DNA of 8,023 nt from Nitriliruptoraceae bacterium (GCA_003554005.1 PWEU01000080.1:1-8023), one strand, 5' to 3'; counted from the stretch's first letter, positions 1 through 6,418 are shown. A program made the numbers and translations. The notes: a model not told the origin generated them from the letters alone.

Positions 1-2091
1 GCCATGAACGGCTCGTCGCTGTCGACGATGCTGTCCGGTCTGCCCTTCGCCGGCCCCGTCGCCGCGGTGCGCTACGCGATGCTGCGTGACGGCTCCTGGG
101 TGTCCTTCCCGACCTTCGAGGAGCTCGAGGAGGAGGCCGTGTTCAACATGGTCATCTCCGGGCGCGTCGAGGACGACGGTGAGGTCGCGATCCTGATGAT
201 CGAGGCCGAGGCCACCCCCGACAGCTGGATCAAGATCGACATGGGTGCCCCGGCGCCGACCGAGCAGGTCGTCGGTCAGGCGATCGAGGACGTCAAGCCG
301 ATCATCCGCCAGCTCTGCGAGGCCCAGCAGGCCTTCGTCGACGAGGTCGGGGTCCGTGACGCCGGCGAGTACCCGCTGTTCCTGGACCACTCCGACGAGG
401 TCTTCGACGCGGCGTGGGCCGAGGGCGAAGCCAAGGTCCTCGAGGTCTACCGCCAGGCCGAGCTCTCCAAGGAGGGCAAGGACGAGGCGATCGCTGAGGT
501 CAAGGCCGCGGTCGTCGACGCGGTCGTGGCCGCCGGGGTCGGTGACCTCGACGAGGACGAGCTGCGCAAGCAGGCTGGTGAGGCGTTCCGCACGACCGAG
601 AAGAAGGTCGTTCGCCGTCTGATCGTCGACGAGGGCTTCCGGATCGACGGCCGCAGCGCGACCGAGATCCGTCCCCTGACCGCCGAGGTCGAGGTGCTGC
701 CCAAGACCCACGGCTCCGCGCTGTTCCAGCGTGGCGAGACCCAGGTCGTCTCCGTGCTGGCGCTCGGGACCACCCGGGAGGGCCAGCGTCTCGACACCCT
801 TGACCCGGCGGACGAGAAGCTGTTCCTGCACCACTACAACATGCCGCCCTACTCCACCGGCGAAGCCGGCCGGGTCGGCAGCCCCAAGCGGCGCGAGATC
901 GGCCACGGGGCGCTCGCCGAGCGGGCCCTGATCCCGATCCTGCCCGACACCGAGGAGTGGCCCTACGCCATGCGGCTCGTCTCCGACGTGTTCAGCTCCA
1001 ACGGCTCCACCTCGATGGGCTCGGTCTGCGCCGCGTCGATGGCCCTGATGGACGGCGGGGTGCCCACCCACGCCCAGGTCGCCGGCATCGCCATGGGGCT
1101 GGTGTACGAGAACGGCAAGTACACCACCCTGACCGACATCCAGGGCGTCGAGGACTTCTTCGGCGACATGGACTTCAAGGTCGCCGGGCCGGAGGGCTTC
1201 ATCACCGCCCTGCAGCTCGACACCAAGCTCGCCGGCATCCCGGCCAACGTGCTCCAGGACGCGCTGCTGCAGGCCCGTGAGGCCCGCCTCGACATCCTGG
1301 ACGTGATGAACGACGCCATCGCCGAGCCCCGCGAGGAGGTCGCCGACGGCGCGCCTCGGGTGGAGATCGTCCACATCCCCCAGGACAAGATCGGTGCTGT
1401 CATCGGCCCGCGCGGCGCGATCATCAAGGAGCTGGTCGAAGAGACCGGCGCCCAGATCGACGTCGACGAGGAGGCCGGTCGCGGGGTCGTCAAGATCTAC
1501 GCGAACTCCCGCGAGGTGGCCCAGGACGCCCTCGACCGCATCAACGCGATCGCCAACCCGCAGCTGCCGGAGAAGGGCGAGCGCTACCACGCCACCGTCG
1601 TCAAGACGGTCGACTTCGGTGCGTTCGTCTCCCTGACGCCTGGCACCGACGGGCTGCTCCACATCTCCGAGCTGTCGAAGATGAAGGGCAAGCGGCTCGG
1701 CCACGCCGAGGAGGCCGTCGAGGTCGGCGAGCAGGTGCTCGTCGAGGTGCTCGACGTGCTCGATGGTGGTCGCAAGTTCAAGCTGCAGTACGTCGGTGAG
1801 AAGGCCGGAGAGGCGGCGGCCACCGACGCCCCCGCCGACGCCCCAGCCGACGCCCCCGGTGACGACGCCGGGGAGGAGCGGCCCCGTGCCCGCGACCGTG
1901 AACGTGGTGGTCGGGAGCGGGGTGGCCGCGGGAGCGGTGACCGGGGTGGCCGCGAGGGTGGCGGTCGTGACCGGGACCGCAGCGGTGACCGCAGCGGTGA
2001 CAGCGGCCGGGACAGCGGCGGCGACAGCGGCGGTGACGCCGGCGGGCGGACCCGTACCCGGACCCGTAGCCGGTCGCGCGACCGCGACTGA
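1..2091 (+). CDS. pnp: Polyribonucleotide nucleotidyltransferase (PNPase), 5'-truncated by window edge
   Basis: PNPase degrades RNA 3' to 5' using phosphate, releasing nucleoside diphosphates, and works in cytoplasmic RNA turnover. Numbering here takes the ATG at base 4 as residue 1, but this is an internal Met: the frame is open to the edge and roughly the first 115-120 residues of the first RNase PH domain are missing. Seen in order: the end of RNase PH domain 1 (about 1-100), the helical linker (about 105-200), RNase PH domain 2 (about 203-440), a KH domain (about 451-517, loop IGPRG), an S1 domain (about 526-596) and a low-complexity tail (600-695). The active-site block GDMDFK gives D384, D390 and K392, matching E. 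coli D486, D492 and K494; the phosphate-site segment SNGSTSMGS is also present. The linker segment IRQLCEAQQ is typical of actinobacterial PNPases. The catalytic half looks intact. The gene ends at TGA 2089-2091, followed by a hairpin terminator. Confidence 0.98.
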   Translation, partial: AMNGSSLSTMLSGLPFAGPVAAVRYAMLRDGSWVSFPTFEELEEEAVFNMVISGRVEDDGEVAILMIEAEATPDSWIKIDMGAPAPTEQVVGQAIEDVKPIIRQLCEAQQAFVDEVGVRDAGEYPLFLDHSDEVFDAAWAEGEAKVLEVYRQAELSKEGKDEAIAEVKAAVVDAVVAAGVGDLDEDELRKQAGEAFRTTEKKVVRRLIVDEGFRIDGRSATEIRPLTAEVEVLPKTHGSALFQRGETQVVSVLALGTTREGQRLDTLDPADEKLFLHHYNMPPYSTGEAGRVGSPKRREIGHGALAERALIPILPDTEEWPYAMRLVSDVFSSNGSTSMGSVCAASMALMDGGVPTHAQVAGIAMGLVYENGKYTTLTDIQGVEDFFGDMDFKVAGPEGFITALQLDTKLAGIPANVLQDALLQAREARLDILDVMNDAIAEPREEVADGAPRVEIVHIPQDKIGAVIGPRGAIIKELVEETGAQIDVDEEAGRGVVKIYANSREVAQDALDRINAIANPQLPEKGERYHATVVKTVDFGAFVSLTPGTDGLLHISELSKMKGKRLGHAEEAVEVGEQVLVEVLDVLDGGRKFKLQYVGEKAGEAAATDAPADAPADAPGDDAGEERPRARDRERGGRERGGRGSGDRGGREGGGRDRDRSGDRSGDSGRDSGGDSGGDAGGRTRTRTRSRSRDRD
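1825..2088 (+). repeat. Low-complexity repeat region encoding the R/G/D/S-rich PNPase tail
   Basis: The last part of pnp is built of short, imperfect DNA and peptide repeats. First come three APAD/APGD units, then RGGRERGG and GGR-type units, then RDRSGDRSGDSGRDSGGDSGGD-like blocks, and finally alternating RT, RS and RD dipeptides before the stop. At DNA level a 12-bp unit, cgcagcggtgac, repeats in direct tandem near 1979-2002. The reading frame stays open throughout, so this is coding sequence and not a degraded end. Arg/Gly-rich tails after S1 are seen in several actinobacterial PNPases and are thought to add RNA or RNase E contacts; that role here is inference. Confidence 0.8.
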
Positions 2092-2107
2092 CCGGACGGC
2101 GACGAGA

Positions 2108-2137
2108 GCGGCGGGCGGCCTTCGGGCCGCCCGCCGT
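2108..2137 (+). terminator. GC-rich hairpin with UUCG tetraloop after pnp
   Basis: A perfect 11-bp inverted repeat, ggcgggcggcc (2110-2120) and ggccgcccgcc (2125-2135), encloses the loop ttcg. It extends by one C-G pair (2109/2136) and a possible G-U pair (2108/2137). The loop is closed by C-G, giving the unusually stable cUUCGg tetraloop. It starts 16 nt after the pnp stop codon. No T-tract follows, which is common for intrinsic terminators in high-GC actinobacteria. It could also protect the pnp 3' end from exonucleases. Confidence 0.85.
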
Positions 2138-2166
2138 CGTGTCGGGCCTGGTCGACGCCGGGCGCG

Positions 2167-2172
2167 TACCCT
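2167..2172 (+). promoter_or_regulatory. Putative -10 element TACCCT for the M16 peptidase unit
   Basis: The hexamer TACCCT fits the loose actinobacterial -10 pattern TANNNT. It lies between the pnp hairpin and the M16 start, 42 nt before the GTG. The same type of hexamer recurs at similar distances before three other genes in the window. No convincing -35 box is visible. Confidence 0.5.
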
Positions 2173-2204
2173 CCTCCAAGCGGACCAGCCGCCCGTCCCG
2201 TTCC

Positions 2205-2209
2205 GAGGT
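2205..2209 (+). promoter_or_regulatory. Shine-Dalgarno GAGGT supporting GTG start at 2215
   Basis: GAGGT lies 5 nt before the GTG at 2215. This supports that codon as the start of the M16 peptidase even though it is not ATG. Confidence 0.6.
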
Positions 2210-2214
2210 CACCC

Positions 2215-3480
2215 GTGCCCCACGAGTCCACCACGCTGTCCTCCGGGGTGCGGGTCGTCACGGAGACGATGAGCTCCGTTCGGTCGGTCACCCTCGGGCT
2301 GTGGCTGGCCGTCGGGTCGCGCGACGAGCGCCCGGGCGAGGCCGGCTGTTCCCACTTCCTCGAGCACACGCTGTTCAAGGGCACCGCCACCCGCTCGGCC
2401 CGGGACATCGCCGAGTCGCTGGACAGCGTGGGTGGGGAGCTGAACGCCTTCACCTCCAAGGAGCTCACCTGCTTCTACGCCCGGGTGCTCGACGTCGACC
2501 TCCCCCTGGCTTTCGAGGTGCTGGCCGACATGCTGGTCGCCGCGCGCAACCGCCCCGAGGACGTCGAGGCCGAACGCCAGGTCGTGCTCTCGGAGCTCGA
2601 TGCGCTCCACGACGCGCCCGACGAGCTGGTCCACACCGAGTTCTGCCAGTTGGTGCTGGGTGATCACCCTCTGGCGGCGGAGACCCTGGGCACCCTCGGG
2701 TCCATCAGCGGGCTGGACCGGGACACGATCCACGGCTACTACCTCGACCGCTACCGGCCCGAGGCCCTGGTGGTTGCCGCGGCGGGCAACGTCGAGCACG
2801 ACCGCGTCGTCGCCCTGGCCGACGGGCTGCTCGGTGACCTGGGCCGGCCGGGTCGCTCGCAGGCCGAGCGCCGCCAGGTCGAGGGCTACCGCACCGGGGC
2901 GGTCACGATCCGCCACCGCCCCAGCGAGCAGGCGCACCTGGTGCTCGGCGGTGCCGGGCTGGACCACCGCGACGAGGACCGCTTCGCCCTCAAGGTCCTC
3001 GACACCGTCCTGGGTGGCGGGATGTCCTCGCGGTTGTTCCAGGAGATCCGCGAGACCCGCGGGTTGGCCTACACGCCCTTCAGTTACGCCGCCGCCTACA
3101 CCGACGCGGGCTTGCTCGGCGCCTACGTCGGCACGGCGCCGGGCAAGGTCGACGAGGTGCTGGACGTGCTCACCCACGAGCTCGACCGCCTCGCCGACGA
3201 CGTGAGCGGGGCCGAGGGGGACCGCGCCAAGGGGGCGCTGTCCGGCGCCACCGTGCTCGGGCTCGAGGACACCGGATCGCGGATGTCCCGGCTCGGAAAG
3301 CAGGTCGTGACCGGGCTCGAGCCGATCGGCGGGGATGAGGCGCTCGCGCGGATCGCCGCCGTGGACGTCGGTGCCGTGCAGGCCGTGGCTCGCCGGGTCT
3401 TGGCCGGACCCCGTGACCTCGCGCTGGTCGGGCCCTTCGCCGCGGACGAGTCCGATCGCTTCCAGCCGGTGGTGGCCTGA
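2215..3480 (+). CDS. M16 family zinc metallopeptidase (insulinase/processing-peptidase type)
   Basis: A 421-residue M16B peptidase, probably a cytoplasmic clan ME zinc endopeptidase that cleaves short or unfolded peptides inside a clam-shell chamber. The inverted zinc motif HxxEH reads HFLEH with H47, E50 (catalytic base) and H51. The third ligand is E127, exactly 76 residues after H51 as in mitochondrial processing peptidase beta, and the second conserved glutamate is E120. The N-terminal M16 domain covers about 11-160. The inactive C-terminal M16 domain covers about 167-345 and carries the family segment GGGMSSRLFQEIRETRGLAY from about residue 268. The length is normal for single-chain bacterial M16B enzymes, which act as dimers. 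No signal peptide is seen. The gene follows pnp, an order common in actinobacteria, but has its own leader and putative promoter; the MBL gene follows after 2 nt. The natural substrate is unknown. Confidence 0.95.
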   Translation: MPHESTTLSSGVRVVTETMSSVRSVTLGLWLAVGSRDERPGEAGCSHFLEHTLFKGTATRSARDIAESLDSVGGELNAFTSKELTCFYARVLDVDLPLAFEVLADMLVAARNRPEDVEAERQVVLSELDALHDAPDELVHTEFCQLVLGDHPLAAETLGTLGSISGLDRDTIHGYYLDRYRPEALVVAAAGNVEHDRVVALADGLLGDLGRPGRSQAERRQVEGYRTGAVTIRHRPSEQAHLVLGGAGLDHRDEDRFALKVLDTVLGGGMSSRLFQEIRETRGLAYTPFSYAAAYTDAGLLGAYVGTAPGKVDEVLDVLTHELDRLADDVSGAEGDRAKGALSGATVLGLEDTGSRMSRLGKQVVTGLEPIGGDEALARIAAVDVGAVQAVARRVLAGPRDLALVGPFAADESDRFQPVVA

Positions 3481-3482
3481 CC

Positions 3483-4307
3483 ATGCCCGCCACCACGCCC
3501 TGGCAGGAGGTCGCCGACCGCATCTGGGTCCGTCGCTACGACCCCTTCGACGTCAACGTCACGGTCGTCGCCGGCGGGCACGGGGTGCTGCTCGTGGACA
3601 CCCGGACCTCGCTCCACGAGGCGGCCGAGGTCCGTCGGCATCTGGCAGAGCTCCCGGTGCCCGTCCCGACCGCCGTCGCACTGACCCACGCCCACCTCGA
3701 TCACAGCCTGGGGGCCGGCGCCTTCCCCGGCGTCCCGCTCTACGCCAGCCGGGGCTGCCGCGAGACGCTCACCCGGCACGGGGTCGCGGAGCGGGAACGG
3801 TGGCTGTCCTGGCTGGACGAGGAGCACCACGCCCACCTGCGGGCCAGCCCGATCCCCGTCCCCGACCACCTCGTCGAGGCCCGTCACCGCATCGACCTCG
3901 GTGACCGGGACGTGGACTTGCTGCTCCTCGGGCACGGCCACACCGACCACGACCTGGTCCTGCACGTCCCCGACGTTGCCACCGTGCTGGCCGGTGACCT
4001 GGTCGAGGTCGGGGCACCCCCGGCCTTCGAGGACGCCTTCCCCTTCGAGTGGCCCGCCACGCTCGCGCAGCTCGAGGCCCTGGACGCCGAGGTGGTGGTC
4101 CCCGGACACGGTGCCCCCACCTCCCAGGCGCTGCTGTCCATCCGGCGCCAGCAGCACGCTCACCTCGCCGCCCTGTGCCGGGAGGCCATCGGTGGGGTGC
4201 GATCCGTCGCCAGCGTGCTGGTCATGTCGCCGTTCCCCGAGGACACCACCCGCACGGCGCTGGACCGTGCGGCCGCCACCACCGGTCGACGGGCCCCCGG
4301 CGCGTAG
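3483..4307 (+). CDS. Metallo-beta-lactamase-fold hydrolase
   Basis: A 274-residue MBL-fold protein, probably a cytoplasmic dinuclear metal hydrolase. All metal ligands of the fold can be placed: the HxHxDH motif THAHLDH with H69, H71, D73 and H74; H153 in GHGHT; D172 in LAGD; and H209 in VVPGHG. It has no signal peptide and no added domain. The layout resembles the broad group of glyoxalase II-like and generic MBL hydrolases; the substrate cannot be read from the sequence. The ATG lies 2 nt after the M16 stop codon, with a G-rich GGTGGTGG stretch inside the end of the M16 gene (3468-3475), so translation is probably coupled and the two genes share a transcript. The TAG stop (4305-4307) lies in the loop of an inverted repeat. 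Confidence 0.9.
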   Translation: MPATTPWQEVADRIWVRRYDPFDVNVTVVAGGHGVLLVDTRTSLHEAAEVRRHLAELPVPVPTAVALTHAHLDHSLGAGAFPGVPLYASRGCRETLTRHGVAERERWLSWLDEEHHAHLRASPIPVPDHLVEARHRIDLGDRDVDLLLLGHGHTDHDLVLHVPDVATVLAGDLVEVGAPPAFEDAFPFEWPATLAQLEALDAEVVVPGHGAPTSQALLSIRRQQHAHLAALCREAIGGVRSVASVLVMSPFPEDTTRTALDRAAATTGRRAPGA

Positions 4308-4321
4308 GCTGACCGGGGGCC
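4292..4321. repeat. Perfect 9-bp inverted repeat at the MBL/dehydrogenase junction
   Basis: The arms ggcccccgg (4292-4300) and ccgggggcc (4313-4321) are perfect reverse complements around a 12-nt spacer. The spacer holds the MBL stop codon TAG and the overlapping hexamer TAGGCT. As RNA it could be a terminator or 3'-end stem for the M16-MBL transcript, without a T-tract. As DNA it could be an operator placed over a promoter. Sequence alone does not decide between these. Confidence 0.65.
4305..4310 (+). promoter_or_regulatory. Putative -10 element TAGGCT for the double dehydrogenase unit
   Basis: TAGGCT lies 46 nt before the GTG start at 4357 and overlaps the TAG stop of the preceding gene. 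It matches the recurrent TA(G/C)(G/C)CT hexamer of this window and sits in the spacer of a perfect inverted repeat. No clear -35 box is seen. Confidence 0.45.
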
Positions 4322-4343
4322 ACGACGGTGGTCCGAACCGGTC

Positions 4344-4350
4344 GGGAGGT
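4344..4350 (+). promoter_or_regulatory. Strong Shine-Dalgarno GGGAGGT fixing the GTG start at 4357
   Basis: GGGAGGT is a near-ideal ribosome binding site with a 6-nt spacer to GTG 4357. The open frame extends far upstream through the MBL gene, and this site shows that the extension is not part of the protein. A second in-frame GTG at 4366 is less well placed. Confidence 0.85.
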
Positions 4351-4356
4351 CACGAG

Positions 4357-6141
4357 GTGTCGGACGTGAGCACGGGGGAGATCGAGCAGGTCGGGATCGT
4401 CGGCGGCGGCACGATGGGGGCGGGGATCGCCGAGCTCGTGGCGCGGCACGGGGTGCCGGCGACGGTGGTCGAGATCGATGACGACGCTGTCGTGGCCTGC
4501 CAGCAGCGCATCGCCGGATCGCTGGACCGTCAGATCCGCCGCGAGCGGCTCACCCCGGAGGAGCGCGAGGAGATCATCGCCCGCATCACGGTGACCGCCG
4601 ACCCCGCGCAGCTCGCACCGTGCAACCTGGTCGTGGAGGCCGTGCCGGAGGCACTGGGGGAGAAGCAGGCGGCGTTCCAGGTCATCGACCGCTACGTCAG
4701 CGAGGACGCGATCATCGCGACCAACACCTCCTCGCTGCCGGTGATGGACATCGGCGTGGTGACCAAGCGTCCCAACCGGGTGCTCGGCTTCCACTTCTTC
4801 AACCCCGCCCAGGTCATGCAGCTGATCGAGCTGGTCCGCACGGTGGTCACCGACGAGTCGGTCGTCGAGGTGGCACGTCGCTTCGCCGAGCGCATCGGCA
4901 AGGTCCCGGTGGTGGTCGGCGACCGGCGCGGCTTCATCGCCAACCAGCTGCTGTTCCCCTATCTCAACCAGGCGGTCGGCATGGTCGAGGGCGGGTACGC
5001 GACCAAGGAGGACGTGGACGCCGCCATGCGGTTGGGTACGGGGTTGCCGATGGGGCCGATCGCGCTGACCGACCTGGTGGGCATCGACACCTTCGTGGGC
5101 ATCATGAACGCGATGCACGCCCAGTTCGGCGACCAGCGCTTCGCACCGCGGCCCGTGCTGAGCCAGCTGGCCTCGGCGGGCTACACCGGCCGCAAGGCCG
5201 GCCGTGGCTTCTACCGCTACGAGGAACCGGGCGCCTCGCGCACCGTGCTGGAGGACGACCTGCGTCCGCCCGCCGACCCGGCGTTGGTCGAGGGGTGGCG
5301 GCACGTCGGCGTGATCGGGACGGGGACCATGGCCACGGGCATCGCCGAGGTCTGTGCCCGTTCCGGCTTCGAGGTGTCGCTGCGAGGGCGCAGCGCCGAG
5401 AAGGCGGCCGCCGCTCGTGACAAGGTGGCGTCCTCGCTCGGCCGTCAGGTCGATCGGGGGCGACTGGAGGCCGAGGAGCGCGACCGGATCCTGGCCCGCA
5501 TCGCTCCCGTCACCGAGCTCGACCAGCTCGCCGACTGCGACGTGGTGGTCGAGGCCGTCGCAGAGGACCTCGACATCAAGCGCCAGCTGTTCGCCGAACT
5601 CGACGGCGTCCTCGGCCCGGGGGCGGTGCTCGCGACCACCACCTCGTCGTTGCCGGTGGTCGAGTGCGCGATGGCCACGACCCGTCCCGACCGGGTGCTG
5701 GGGCTGCACTTCTTCAATCCCGCCGCGATCATGCGGTTGGTCGAGGTCGTCACCACCGTGCGGACCGACCCGGCGGTCACCGAGCTCGCACGTGCGTTCG
5801 TCGCGCGCGTCGGCAAGACCGAGGTGCTGTGCGGGGACCGGGCGGGGTTCATCGTCAACACCCTGCTGTTCCCCTACCTCAACGACGCGGTCAAGATGCT
5901 CGACTCCCACTACGCCACCGCCGAGGAGATCGACACCGCGATGAAGCTCGGCTGCGGGTACCCGATGGGGCCCTTCGAGCTGATGGACGTGGTGGGGCTC
6001 GACGTGACGTTGGCCATCCTCGAGCGGCTGCAGGGGGAGTTCCGTCAGCCGTCGATGGCGCCCGCGTCGCTGCTGCAGCACATGGTCGAGGCCGGGTTCC
6101 TCGGGCGGAAGGCGGGCCGAGGGTTCTACGTCTACGGCTGA
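4357..6141 (+). CDS. Double-module 3-hydroxyacyl-CoA dehydrogenase (two complete HAD units fused)
   Basis: This 594-residue protein holds two full 3-hydroxyacyl-CoA dehydrogenases, each a Rossmann domain plus a helical C-terminal domain. The reaction is reversible oxidation of 3-hydroxyacyl-CoA to 3-oxoacyl-CoA, probably on short chains such as 3-hydroxybutyryl-CoA, in beta-oxidation or related pathways. Module 1 (about 9-288) has GxGxxG at G16-G21, acidic E39 after beta-2, S125, the catalytic pair H146/E158, and N196. Module 2 (about 316-594) has GxGxxA at G321-A326, R343-G344-R345 in place of the acidic residue, S430, H451/E463 and N501. Human SCHAD uses S137, H158, E170 and N208 with the same spacing. 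Both modules end in GRKAGRGFY. A linker of about 27 residues joins them. Both halves therefore look catalytic but with different cofactor signatures. Single-module enzymes are about 285 residues; roughly 590-residue double forms also occur in actinobacteria as far as I recall. The start is set by the strong ribosome binding site upstream. Confidence 0.93.
   Translation: MSDVSTGEIEQVGIVGGGTMGAGIAELVARHGVPATVVEIDDDAVVACQQRIAGSLDRQIRRERLTPEEREEIIARITVTADPAQLAPCNLVVEAVPEALGEKQAAFQVIDRYVSEDAIIATNTSSLPVMDIGVVTKRPNRVLGFHFFNPAQVMQLIELVRTVVTDESVVEVARRFAERIGKVPVVVGDRRGFIANQLLFPYLNQAVGMVEGGYATKEDVDAAMRLGTGLPMGPIALTDLVGIDTFVGIMNAMHAQFGDQRFAPRPVLSQLASAGYTGRKAGRGFYRYEEPGASRTVLEDDLRPPADPALVEGWRHVGVIGTGTMATGIAEVCARSGFEVSLRGRSAEKAAAARDKVASSLGRQVDRGRLEAEERDRILARIAPVTELDQLADCDVVVEAVAEDLDIKRQLFAELDGVLGPGAVLATTTSSLPVVECAMATTRPDRVLGLHFFNPAAIMRLVEVVTTVRTDPAVTELARAFVARVGKTEVLCGDRAGFIVNTLLFPYLNDAVKMLDSHYATAEEIDTAMKLGCGYPMGPFELMDVVGLDVTLAILERLQGEFRQPSMAPASLLQHMVEAGFLGRKAGRGFYVYG
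4390..6135 (+). repeat. Internal protein-level duplication within the dehydrogenase
   Basis: Residues 12-288 (4390-5220) and 317-593 (5305-6135) are two copies of one enzyme. A constant offset of 305 residues holds at the nucleotide loop, catalytic Ser, His, Glu and Asn, and the final GRKAGRGFY motif, so the copies align essentially without gaps. The copies have clearly diverged in residues and codons, so the duplication is old and not a recent DNA-level repeat. Confidence 0.9.
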
Positions 6142-6145
6142 GCAG

Positions 6146-6376
6146 GTGCCGGACCCCACGCCCTTCGACGCCACCCTGCCGCTGCTGGAGGGCTACACGG
6201 TGCGTCGGGTTCCGGGCTTCCAGGCCCGCAAGTCCTACCTGTGCCCGGCGTGCGGATCGGAGATCGGGACGGGGGTCGGCCACGTGGTCGCCTGGCCCGA
6301 CGAACTCGCCGAGCAGCGGCGGCACTGGCACCTGCACTGCTGGCGGATAGCCGCCCGACGCGGACGGATACCCTGA
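6146..6376 (+). CDS. Small zinc-ribbon-like protein of actinobacterial type
   Basis: A 76-residue protein with a probable zinc site formed by C33 and C36 (LCPACG) and H62 with C65 (HLHCW). Also conserved-looking are H46 in GHVVAW and H60. The pattern YxCPxC, then HVVxWP, then RRHWHxxCW resembles a small actinobacterial family often annotated, without good basis, as ATP/GTP-binding protein; that link is from memory. The function is unknown: the ligand set fits a structural zinc knuckle, perhaps for nucleic-acid or protein contact. The GTG start is 4 nt after the dehydrogenase stop, so coupling to that gene is likely, but it has no good ribosome binding site. An in-frame GTG at 6200, with GGAGGG 7 nt upstream, would give a 58-residue protein that still keeps the whole zinc site. 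The stop overlaps the next putative promoter. Confidence 0.8.
   Translation: MPDPTPFDATLPLLEGYTVRRVPGFQARKSYLCPACGSEIGTGVGHVVAWPDELAEQRRHWHLHCWRIAARRGRIP
6187..6192 (+). promoter_or_regulatory. GGAGGG ribosome-binding-like site favouring an alternative start at 6200
   Basis: GGAGGG lies 7 nt before an in-frame GTG at 6200, a better-spaced Shine-Dalgarno than anything before GTG 6146. It may mark the true start of the zinc-ribbon protein. It may also be coincidence, since it encodes Leu-Glu-Gly in the longer form. Confidence 0.35.
6369..6374 (+). promoter_or_regulatory. Putative -10 element TACCCT for the membrane cyclophilin
   Basis: TACCCT overlaps the TGA stop of the zinc-ribbon gene and lies 44 nt before the GTG at 6419. 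It matches the recurrent hexamer of the window. A GAGGT ribosome binding site (6410-6414) lies 4 nt before that GTG. No clear -35 box is seen. Confidence 0.5.
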
Positions 6377-6418
6377 AAGGTTCGCACCGGTCCCTGTCCC
6401 GCCGTCCGTGAGGTTCCC

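Noticed and set aside
4..6. ATG at base 4 as the true start of pnp
   Set aside because: Family alignment places this Met inside the first RNase PH domain; the real start lies before the window.
1584..3177. Long - strand open frames opposite pnp end and the M16 gene
   Set aside because: The translations are Arg/Pro/Ser- or Gly/Val-rich without motifs, and the strands conflict with well-supported + strand genes.
3385..3520. A promoter between the M16 and MBL genes
   Set aside because: Only 2 nt separate the genes and no TANNNT hexamer of the recurrent type was seen; shared transcription is simpler.
2150..4290. Shared GGTCGAC before two putative -10 elements as a -35 or operator
   Set aside because: The spacing to the hexamer differs (10 and 14 nt), both are too short for a -35, and GTCGAC-like words are common in this GC-rich coding DNA.
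3901..4356. Upstream in-frame extension of the dehydrogenase into the MBL gene
   Set aside because: The added residues are Pro/Arg/Ser-rich shadow sequence overlapping a gene with a complete MBL active site. A strong GGGAGGT site places the start at GTG 4357.
4222..6174. 650-codon open frame on the - strand opposite the dehydrogenase
   Set aside because: Its product is a low-complexity His/Asp/Arg/Gly-rich string with no recognisable domain. It is the expected shadow of a high-GC gene, and the + strand product has two complete enzyme modules.
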